A DNA stretch of 64,000 nt, taken from Chiridota heheva. Lineage: Eukaryota; Echinodermata; Holothuroidea; Apodida; Chiridotidae. The stretch is taken from contig JAIGNY010002211.1 of NCBI GenBank assembly GCA_020152595.1, positions 203,501 through 267,500 of the forward strand, written 5' to 3'. Under the pieces are notes generated by a model, which saw nothing but the letters and a program-made list of their open reading frames with translations, searched no databases and had not been told where the DNA came from. Numbering within the stretch: position 1 is the stretch's first letter; the number at the start of each line of letters is the position of its first letter. Below are positions 26,601-38,600 of the stretch, piece by piece. Both the position numbers and the translations under genes were made by a program.

Positions 26601-29600
26601 TGGTGCAGATATAGAGCTAACAGATCGCACTGGTAATTCATGTTTGATCATTGCATGTCAAGGTGAAAATCTAAACAAAGAAGTTATCCAATTTCTCATA
26701 CAAAAGAATGCTAATATTCACATGGGAAAACTGTACTTCACATTCTTTGTGAACACCCTAGTGGAGATATCTATCTCAATGTCATCGCAATGTTAATAAA
26801 ACAAGGAGCTGATGTTGATGCTCAAGACACTAACACAAATGCACGTCTCATGCTTGCATGCAAAAACTTCAGTACCAAACTACTGATTACCTTCTAGGAC
26901 AGGGTGTATATGTTGCTTTATAAAAGTATGATGGTAAAAATGCCATCCACCTTTCATGTAAGTCTCTTAGTGAGAGGGGTGTGACAGGGATTGGTCAGAG
27001 GACACTTATAAATTTACTTCAAAAAGTTGATGAAAATGACACATATGCAAAAAGGTAAATAATTACTTGCATTACATTTGCAGTTCAAATCTTTCTGGTA
27101 AGTACCTGAATCTTGTTCAAACATTAATCAAACATGGTGTTGATATAGAAATGACTTCTTAAGAGGGGTGGACATGCCTCATGAATTCCTGCACTTCTAA
27201 GAATCCTCAAATTATACAATATTTAGTACAAAAAGGTGCAAAATGAATGTACAAGATATTTAGTACAAAAAAGTGCAAAATGAATGTAAGAGATCATGAA
27301 GGAAAGACAGCACTCCATGTTCTTTGTAAGTACAATGACCAAAGGATGCAATTCAAACAACAATGGTGCCAACATGAAAATATGTAATTATTATAAAACT
27401 TGTCTAATGACTGCCTTTTGTCAAGGAAACTCCAGTAGCAAAACTTTTCTTAAGAATGGAGCAAACATTAAAGAAAAGGACAAACTTGGAAGAACTACTC
27501 ATTCTTCTAGAGAACAAAAAGTAAACATTATAGAACTCATAGATACTTTGGTTCAACAAAATGCAAATTTAAATGTGCATGATAAAGAAGGAAACAATTG
27601 TATGATGCCAGCATGTGATGAACAAAACTTGTCAGCAAAATCATTTAAAGTCATTAGGACATTGATTCATTATAAAGCTTCCAGTCAGATAACCACGGCA
27701 AGCAAAAGAAAAATATCAAATTGGTAAAGTATCTATTGGAGGAGGGAGCAGATATCCAAGTAAGAGGTGGAGATGGGAAAACCGCTCTTCACTTTCTATG
27801 TGGGTTGCATGCTGAGGATGAATGTTTAGATGTCATTCAGGAACTAGTGTCACGTGGTGCCGATGTACACACTACAGACAATCACAGAAAAAGATGTTTA
27901 ATGCTTGCATGTAATAAAAGAAACTTCAAAACTATTTAGTTTCTCCTAGACCGATGTGTTTATATTAATTTCAAGGCTAAGCTTGGTGAAACTGCTTTAC
28001 ACTATTTCTGTGAATCACTTTTTGATAGAATTGTGAGAGCATCTGATAATCCAGAAATTGAAATTTATATTAAAAAGTTACTTGAAAATGGAGCAAATAT
28101 ATTTATAGATGTAATAAGAAGAAAAGGGCATTGCACTATTTGTTTAGCAGTAGCAAAAGCTGCTTCTATTTAAACAATGGTTGTTGAGATTCTAGTAGAG
28201 AAAGGTGCTGAGCTAAATCACTTGATGATGAAGGCAATGCTTGCTTGATAATCTTATGCACAAAGTCACATATACATGGGCATTCCAAAGTAATTGAATA
28301 GTTTGTTTGTTTGATGAGGGATGAATGGCACCATGACAGCGGGGTCAAATCATGCCTGAGAGTTAGATCATTCCAGGGGTAGGAAGAAAAGAAAACAGGG
28401 GAGATTGAGAGAAACACGAGAACTAAAAGCCAGAGAGCTGGGATTGAGAGAGGAGGTGCATGGGTGAAAAAACAAAGTAGAGAGAGGGGGCAGGGGTGGG
28501 AGAGGAGGACTAAATATGGATGTAGAGGGAAGCATGATGAAGGAGATAATTTTATCCAAAGGTTTTTCTGGAAGAGCTCGGCTATTGAGTTGTGCGGAGC
28601 GAGGGAAGCTCTGGGAAGGTTGTACAGGGGGAAAGCAAGGAGAACGTGATGGACTGTGAGGGTGCAATGGCAATTGTTGCAGAGGGTGTTGGGGGAGCCA
28701 ATAAGGAGGTGGGAGTGAGTGAGGTGGGTGTGACCTATTCTAAGACAGGTAATGTGAACGTTGTCAATACAGGAGAGGTTGTGGATGGTGGGTTTGATCG
28801 GAATGGTGGGCTGGATGACGTGGAGTTTGTTATCACTTTGGGAGTCCCATGAGGTTTGCCAACAGTCAAGAACATGGGAAGCGATAAGCGGTTTGATATC
28901 AGAAAGGGTTTTAGGAAATGGGGTAGGGGGAGGGTGAGAGCAAGCATAGCGGCTGCATCAGCCCTGTCATTGCCAGGAATGCCAAAATGGCTGGGTATCC
29001 AGAAGAATGCCAACATGGCTGGGTATCCAGAAGAAAAGAATACTTTTCCTGCAGAGGGGGCGAAAGGAGTTTACAGAGGAGGTGGGATGTGGGGTTATCC
29101 CATTCAAGGTTGAGTAAAGAAGTAAGGACAGACTTGGGGTCGAAGAAGATGGCAAAGTGGCTGAGCGGAGAGTACTCAATAAAGTTGAGGGCGAGGAGGA
29201 TGGTCTTTGCCTCAGCTAAAAAGATGGACAAGTAGTCGGGAAGCCTGCTACTGAGGGTGATGTCTTGGATGATGGCAGCTGTCTCGTCACCTTCCTTGGA
29301 GCCATCAGTATAGATAGAGGTGTAGTTTGAGAGTTGGTCTTTGATTTGATTGTGGAGATTGATGAAGAGGTTAGGGTGGGTTTGGGTTTTGTGAAGAGTA
29401 GAGAGGCCCAGGTGGATAGAAGGGAGGGGGGTGGCCCAAGGAGGAAAAGTGGGTCAAAAGAACATGTCAAGAGTGGCGGGGTTGATGCCAAGATGGAGGA
29501 GGTCTGATTTAATGCGCAAGCTAAAGGGGAGGGATAGGGTTTTAGTCCTATCAAAGAGGTTGGAGAAATTGGGGTATATAATGAGGTTGTAAACAGGGTT

Positions 29601-32600
29601 CTGGGTGTTGGTAAGGACTCTAAAAGCATAGGAGAGGCTAAGTATTAAAAACAAAACAGACACGCGATTGTTGAAATATGAACATTTCCAGATTTCTAAA
29701 TTAAGTCCTGCCTAATCATTAATATGCATGGCATCACCATTAAAAACAATAGGGCACATCTACGGACCATGGGCTATCTGTGTACCCCATATGACATGAA
29801 TCCGGTGTATCGTTCTTGAAATATCGTGTTTACAAGGTGGGCATCACACACACGCATACACACATACGCCATGATGACTGCATAGGTTCCTGATGCTATC
29901 GCATTGGAACCAAAAGCTCAGAACCCGACACATAATTTAGAAACCGACACAGTAAGAAAATTTGTTAAACATGCTTTAGAATTATAAAAATCTCCTGCTA
30001 GTTTGACTCCTATCACTTCTGCTGCAATGTTTGGAAGAAAAATTGTAGACTGTTTCATAGAAGAACAGTTTGTCCCAAAATTTGCAAAATAGAAGCTTTG
30101 GCATTACACTCTTGTTTTAGTCCTCAATTACAAAAGTGCATAAAGAATTTGTTCAGTTACGACAAACTGACCCACAGTATCATTTTTTACTCCAGAAATA
30201 TATGGACTCCATATGAATTGCTTAAGACAAGAGAGAAGTGAATTTTATTAATACAAATATTTAATGTGCAAAAAGATACTAGGTAACACACATAAGGAAG
30301 CTGTAAGAGTTATATATAACACCTCTGAAACACATGCTCTTACTATCACAGAAAACACTGCAAACAACTTCCTGTTTGAGTTATGACATATCTAAAAAAG
30401 TGTCATTACATTTTAAAACTTACACATAGGAGAAATAAGACTTACTATACAACACCAAAAGTATACTGAACATGATAGAAGTGCACATGGAACAAATCAG
30501 CCAATGTCTTATTCTTGACATTTACAGGACTGAAGGGCACAATCTCTTAAAATTAAGAAAAGCTCAGTCAGAAAAATACTTTTCAAAATCACTAGAAGAC
30601 ATGTCTTTTACACTGCTTAGTGCTACGGCAATATATTGCTATGGCAATATACATTTGTCACAATTTAAATTCACTCCTGAGAACAGATGCATTTTCTCTA
30701 AAACAACAGCTCTGTATTCTAATAGTACGATTCACTTCATAGAACAGCATAATAAGAAAACTGAATTCTTTTATCAAACGCCAATCATCCACAAAGTTCT
30801 TGGCAACAATGGATATTGGAATAAAACTAAACAAAACAGTTCTCCTTCATTTCCAAGAAAATCCAAATGCAATTGATGCTTCTGGTGACACTTCACAATT
30901 TTTCAAGGTAACATTAGCCCTGAAAACATGCAAGAATGAATAGATTGCTCATACAAAAAGAATTTCATTTTGATTCTGTTAACTCAGAAAATAAAACTTG
31001 TTATGATTATCTTGACATGCCTGGAGCAGATGTGTTTAAGCACATATCACTCTTGCTTGCAGGAAAATCAAGGCTCATCAAGTGCCGTACTAAGAAGTTC
31101 TCCTACAGGCTTTAGTGCAGATTTGAACTAAGACAATTGGTCAGCATACCTCTTGCTTAGGTTTGCAAAACAATACCAAGAATACTTATAAGCCAGGCAG
31201 CAATTATTTTGCTGGAAAAAATTACTTGTCTTAACTTTGATGGGACATTGTCTCACTCTATTTTGGATTGCCCGTATTACACAATATGCAAATCCAGGAG
31301 TGCAGGCAGGCATTTGGCTAACATATGTTCCTTTATAATAAATCAATTTTTATTTGAAAAAGAAATGTACTTTACATAAACAGTAGTAGCAACCATATTG
31401 CACTGTGTTCACAGTTTTGACATTGACCACTGACAAGTTTCTTCATCAAGCTATTTATCTGCTTGAGGTCACATGATGTCAAAAATTATGCTTATGTGGA
31501 TTAGTGTCTTCTAAAGATAACATCAATCATCAAATTCTTCTACAAAGTCGTTATTTGATGGTATAAGGGGCACTGCTCTCGCTTTCAGTATCGTACGGAA
31601 AGGTTTCAATTTGAAAAATAAAACAATACTTGCTCAGATCTATGCATGCTAGGCTAAAGCTGGAGTTTGACAAGGATCAATCATATGACCGCTTCTCTTT
31701 ATTATGTATATGTACATTATGTAATGACAGGGGCACTGTTTGCACCATATTTCTACCTCCTTGATGTTTGGTTTGTTTCTTGCCAACAGTTTAATGTTTT
31801 TACATCTTATCTCCCAGTGTTTTTTATTGTCTGGGTCAACTCAATATTTATATTTACATCTAATTTTAAGCTTTTCAATTTTACCCCGTTCTCTATTTTC
31901 CTTATATGATTTTTGTAATTCTACCACAGTTTTATTTTTTCTCATGTAACATTGATCTAATTTTGTACTTGATAAGATTTTCAGTTCTTTATTCATTTTC
32001 AATATCTTATCATTTATTTTGTATTATTTCTTCTTATATTTGCTTTCACTAATTTTGTTTTAATTAGTCTTCAAATTCTGTGGTTAATTACAACATTATC
32101 AGATCTATTGAGATTGGTTACAATAATATAAAAAAAAAGTTTTATCAAGAAAATTTCTTGTTTTCAAAAAATACACAATTTACTGATAAGGAATTGTTTT
32201 AAGAATTTTGATCATTGAAATGGTAAAGAGACAAAAATCAATCCGATTCTACACATACCCTGCACAGTGCAAGCAAAAGTTAATTGGACAAGGAAAAGTT
32301 TCCATATGCATAACCTTCTAGAAATGTTCAAATCTACTTTTAGATCTCCATAAAATGTCAATGCTGACTCACCCTCTTTACCTCTTACAAATTACAAGCT
32401 GAAAATGAATAATCAGCTGGAGTATTAATACTTACCTCATGGACATAGCCCTCATACTCTGCACAGCGAATCAATGGATCTGGGTTGGACAGAATGATTT
32501 TGTCCCCAACCATTACAGATGGACGTCCTTCTGCCAGACCAAGTACCTCTAAAGACAGAAATTCCCTGCGCGGTTTCATACTGACCTATAAACAAGAATT

Positions 32601-35600
32601 GAGTTACATGCAGAAAGCTCAAATGTCTTGCTTAAGCCTTATTCTACCAGCACTTTTTCGAAAACATGCCTGAGAGGTGGAGTCAAAGACAGGGCACCCA
32701 AAAACGGCAATAATATCACCGCGTGGTAGAGTAAGGGTTAAGCACAGGCTAATTATTGAAGGGTCCTGTCTTCCGAGCAGCAAAGCCAGGCACGTTCCGC
32801 TTCAGTGACCTGGTGGGCCGCCCACTGGGACCAGGCTGCATATATTTTTGAGTTGGCACCCTTGTTGTGGGTTGATTAACCCTTACTCTGCCAGCACTTT
32901 TTCGAAAACAAGCCTGGGAGGCGGAGTTAAAACGGAGCACCCAAAATCGAGAATATTGCCGTGTGGTAGAGTAAGGGTTAATGAGATGTCAAGAATTATC
33001 TACTTTAATTATTCCTACATCAATTGATGGCTTGCTCCTGTTGTATAAACTATGATCAGACCCCATTTTATCATCTCATCTGTTAAAAGCAACATGACCT
33101 TTAGTCTAGGATTCAGATTGTATGATAAACTTGTTCTTGTAACACTCTTGTCATTACAGTTCAAATTGATTTGTTACTCCAAAGTTATCACCATACTTTC
33201 CTTCTTTGTCAAATTGGAAGTTTACCTTTAAAATGTTCAACAACAGATTCCCTTCGAAAGAAATGAGCAGGGGAAGTTTGCAACAGTGTTTGTTTTTCGA
33301 TTCACACAATATTCCTCAAAAACTTACCACTCACAATTACTGTTTCATTAAACTGTGTTGAATCATCTACAAAAAGTAAAATTGACATCCTTACATCTAA
33401 CTTAAATCTTCCATAATTTCTTTTCTATTTTTCTTTCAATTTATGATAAACAATACAATCTCCTTTTATATTCTGTACACTACCTCATTCAAACTGTTTC
33501 AAGATTTATCACCACGTAGAGGCAACAATTGCTTCATTGTGTGAAAATCCAGTAAAAATAGAAATAGCAAACCTTCCTTTTAAGAATTTTAAGGTATTTA
33601 ATATGCAAATTTTCAATTAAATTTGTGATGTATTAACCCTTAAATCTCCAGCATGTTTAAAACTTTTTTTTCAAAATTAATTTTCACAACTCTTCTTTTG
33701 TTTTGTATCACTACAAGTATGGTTTATATGAATGCCAAGACAATAAACTTTTCAATGAAAAACTTAAAATTAAGAAAATATCAACATAAATATGCAAATT
33801 TAAAGCAAAATTAAGTCAATTTTTTTGAGCTTGTATTATTTCTTGTGAATAATGAAAATAAAGGATTTTTTTACATATTTAAATTGTTTGTGAAATTTCC
33901 TTTCCAATGATACCAGTCTAAATTTCATTGAAAATAAACCCAAAAAATAACACGCCTGTAATTACATGTGAAAAACAAAGCTGCACATCTGGTTGGGTTT
34001 CCGAACCCGGGTCACTCACGTGAAGTCCCGCACACTTACCGCTACACCACACTGCCTATAAGTAGAATGTGGATTTGTTTTAAAAGTTATATTTCGGTCT
34101 TGACAAAGAGGGGGTTGTTGCTCTTTTTGATTTCAATCAAAAATGTGTTTAAATCCAATTCTTACGATATATTTTGCGTAGGGCAGTTGTATTGCGTTTA
34201 GGAACTAAAAAGCTAAAAATTATGAAATCTTGCACAAAATTTGCCAAAAAAGATATGGATAATAGGGGCAGTCAAGATTCTTCCGGAATTGGATGCATTG
34301 ATGTAGTTAAAAGTTTCTCACTGGTTTTCAGGCAAAAGCAAGGTTTGGAAGTATGACAAAATATGAGAAAAATCGAAATTTGACTTTTTACCCATTTTCA
34401 AGCAAGTTTTACTGAAAAATTCTCAATACAACCCTCATAAAAAATGTTAATTTATTGAATGAACTATTCAAGCTCTTTCAAATGATACCAGAATCACTGC
34501 TGTGGGCCAATTTGACAAAGCAAATGATTTCTTTGAAAGAGCAAGTCCACGCGGTTGTGTTATGACCACGTGGAGATTTAAGGGGTAACGGGTATATATG
34601 ACTAATGTTTTTAACATGTACCTCATCATATTTCAGATTGATGTTTGATAATCTTATCAAATCTAATCTAATTAAGTTCATATAGAATTCAAGATGATTG
34701 GGAGGTGTTGCAATCCCTCTTGTCTATCTCTTAAAATGTCAACTGACCTCTTCATTCTAATACTCTTATTAATAATTTGTTTTAAATCTCACCCTTTCCA
34801 GGTCAAACTGTCTGATGTCGATACTCATCTGAATCTCCTCCAACTGAAGCAGAGCAGAAAATCTCATGGCATAGTTCTCTAGTAGTAATGGCTGCAAAAA
34901 AGGATTAAGAATTAATGAAACTTAATGCCACATTCACAGCAAAGGTCAGGTGGTGCCAGACTGCTTACATTATATCGAATGAAGTTGAAAGAATGATGAG
35001 AGTTTATATTCAATATAGGCCCAACCAAAAGGTATAAAATCCCTACTTGGAGGGGATGTAAATGTGAAGAAGTAATCAGTTATCAGAGGGGTTGTAGAAG
35101 TGAAGTAATCACTTATCAGAGGGGATGTAGAAGTAAAGAAGTAATCAGTTATCAGAGGGGATGTAGAAGTAAACAAGTAATCAGTTATCAGAGGGATGTA
35201 GAAGTAAAGAAGTAATCAGTTATCAGAGGGGATGTAGAAGTAAAGAAATAATCAATTATCAGAGGGGATGTAGAAGTAAAGAAGTAATCAGTTATCAGAG
35301 GGGATGTAGAAGTAAAGAAGTAATCAGTTATCAGAGGGGGTGTAGAAGTGAAGAAGTAATCAGTTATCAGAGGGGATGTAGAAGTAAAGAAGTAATCAGT
35401 TATCAGAGAGGATGTAGAGGTAAAGACGTAATCAGTTTTCAGAGGGGATGTAGAAGTAAAGAAGTAATCAGTTATCAGAGGGGATGTAGAAGTGAAGAAG
35501 TAATCAGTTATCAGAGGGGATGTAGAAGTGAAGAAGCAATTAGTTATCAGAGGGGATGTAGAAATAAAGAAGTAATCAGTTATCAGAGGGGATATAGAAG

Positions 35601-38600
35601 TGAAGAAGTAATCAGTTATCAGAGGGAATGTAGAAGTGAAGAAGTAATAAGTTATAAGAGGGGATGTAGAAGTAAAGAAGTAATCAGTTATCAGAGGGGA
35701 TGTAGAAGTGAAGAAGTAATCAGTTATCAGAGGGGATGTAGAAGTGAAAATGTAATCAGTTATAAGAGGGAATGTAGAAGTGAAGAAGTAATCAGTTATC
35801 AGAGGGGATGTAGAAGTAAAAAAGTAATCAGTTATCAGAGGGGATGTAGAAGTGAAGAAGTAATCAGTTTTTAGAGGGGATGTAGAAGTGAAAAAGTAAT
35901 CAGTTATCAGAGGGGATGTAGAAGTGAAGAAGCAATTAGCTATCAGAGGGGATGTAGAAGTAAAGAAGTTATCAGAGGGGATGTAGAAGTGAAGAAGTAA
36001 TCAGTTTTTAGAGGGGATGTAGAAGTGAAGAAGTAATCAGTTATCAGAGGGGATGTAGAAGTGAAGAAGTAATCAGTTATCAGAGGGGATGTAGAAGTAA
36101 AGAAGTAATCAGTTATCAGAGGGGATGTAGAAGTGAAGAAGTAATCAGTTATCAGAGGGAATGTAGAAGTAAAGAAGTAATCAGTTATCAGAGGGGATGT
36201 AGAAGTGAAGAAATATTCAGTTATCAGAGGGGATGTAGAAGTGAAGAAGTAATCAGTTATCAGAGAGGATGTAGAAGTGAAGAAGTAATCAATTGTCAGA
36301 GAGAATGTAGAAGTGGAGAAGTAATAAGTTATCAGAGGGAATGTAGAAGTGAAGAAGTAATCAGTTATCAGAGGGGATGTAGAAGTGAGGAAGTAATCAG
36401 TTATCAGAGGGGATGTAGAAGTAAAGAAGTAATCAGTTATCAGAGGGGATGAAGAAGTGAAGAAATAATCAGTTATCAGAGGGGATGTAGAAGTGAAGAA
36501 GTAATCAGTTATCATAGGGGATGTAGAAGTGAAGAAGTAATCAGTTATCAGAGGGAATGTAGAAGTGAAAAAGTAATCAGTTATAAGAGGGGATGTAGAA
36601 GTGAAGAAATAATCAGTTATCAGAGGGGATGTAGAAGTAATAAGTTATCAATGAGGAGTCAAATAATCTTAATGGATTACCACAGGTTTTTATCATGCCA
36701 GTGACACAAGTGGAAGAGTGTTGTCATTGACACAAATGATTTGTCCCACTATGTGGCTTCAATCATGAAAAGCACTTGTTGAGACAACCAATCCATTAAT
36801 ATTTGTTGTGAAATCTTACTTTTAATCTTTTTGCAGAGTTCTTTCTTTGACCTGCCTTAAATGTTGTTTAAACATTAACATAAGATCAATTATCAGGAAA
36901 ACCAGCAAGATAAAATAGTCTGCTGCTTGTATTTTTGACCTACCTCTGTTCAATTCAGGCCTGATGCAACAAACATCTTGGTCATTCATGACACACTTCT
37001 GTAGTTCCTTTGACACTGGATATGGAGGCAGCTTGACAGGAGGATGGGATTCCTTTGTCTGAGAAGAAGAAAATGACAAAATAGAACCATTTTAAATATC
37101 CAATAGATAGTGCTCCCTATAGACACATGACAAAGTCTAACATACATTTTATTCCTATCGGTATTGCATAAATTTCATCTCCTACTATATACCCTAGAAA
37201 TTCTTGGCCTAAAGTTTGATTCCTAAACATATCTTTCTTACTTTTTATCTTTCTTTGATTTACATTTTAAACATATCAGGATTATTTATGTTCTGACTGA
37301 TTTCTTTCAAGGTTATACCATTGTTCTCAGCAATAATCAAGTTAAGTATTCATTGTTTTAGGTTCTTTCAGCAAGAATCACACTCCATAAATCTCTGCCA
37401 GAAAATAGCTACTTTGATTTTGTGGATACCAGAAAACAGTTGCTCTGATTTTGGAAAGGCAGTGCAAGCACCTATCATTTCCAAACCTAGGCTTCTGAAG
37501 TCACCCACCCTTTCCAACCACCTGCACTTTCCTTCCTACCCATCCACCAACCCCTTCCCACATTCACCAACTTATTCACCACACTTCTTCACCAACCTTC
37601 ACTTTCACTCCCACCTACTTACACTGTACCCTCTACTCAGTAATGACACCCACAGTATTACTCACTTACCCACATTCTACTCACATATCCACCTTCCACT
37701 AATATACCAAGAACCACTTAACTATCCACCCTCACCTCACCTATCCATCCTCCACTCATCTACCAATCAACTAACCTTCCACTTGTCACCCCCTCATTTA
37801 CTGACTATACTTACTATATTCTTATTACCCCCACTTATTATTCCAACCTTAACTCGCTTTTCCCCATCCTCCATTCCACCCTGCTCTTTATTTCCCTTCT
37901 TCTAATAACCTTACCTTACCATAATAACATAACCCCCTTCACTTTCATTTCCTAAATCCTCTTGAAATGTATTCTTCTTTGAAAAACAGAAACAAGCGAT
38001 TGGTCTACCAAAATCAATAACGATTCATTTAGAAATGAATATTCAAAACAAACCTTTTATCTCTATTCAAACCAGCAACTATTGTTTTAATTTATTTTTA
38101 GAGTATGGATTCTTATGTTGAATATTCATGAAAAAATAATGAAATTCCTTTTCAAGCAAAAAAAAATCCATTTTTTTTCAGTAACTGGATAATAGATGCA
38201 TGGACAAACAAACAGACAGACAAACAGTAAATATTCTATAACTCCATTTACAAACTTTGTTGTCACAGGGATAACAAAAAAAATATTTAAACTGCACCTG
38301 GATGGTCTGATGCCAGGAACTGATATATTTTCTCCTCTAAAATTCTTCTCAACTTCATTCCGCCACCTATCATTCTTATGACTTCTTCCTTTTGAAGATC
38401 CAGTTGAGTTGTAGTCCTCCCTTGGTGTAACCATCGACATCTGCTGATCCTCCACAGACATCGTCACCTCTCGTAAGATCTTGAAGTCTTGAAACTCGAA
38501 CACAATTTGGCATAAGGCCTTTCCGAGGTACCTATTTAAGAGAATGACGCATTGTTTTGCATATTCTGAATTGCAATTGTACCTATAACAGTGTTCACAC

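Noticed and set aside
32742-32875. GC-richer stretch between the MITEs as an extra exon
   Set aside because: The minus strand gives a short plausible peptide (KPGTFRFSDLVGRPLGPGC), but there are no matching splice sites and it is not needed for MOV10L1 continuity.
35943-36515. 190-codon ORF (ITDYFFTSTSPL repeats) as a protein
   Set aside because: It is the 36-bp minisatellite read in frame, with no initiation context, splice sites or non-repeat sequence, inside a MOV10L1 intron.
24105-36645. Tandem arrays as CRISPR
   Set aside because: Repeats are contiguous with no unique spacers, and the context is a eukaryotic intron.
37321-37905. 194-codon plus-strand ORF rich in His, Pro, Leu and Ser
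   Set aside because: Low-complexity C/A/T-rich DNA within a MOV10L1 intron; no domain and no homologous motif.
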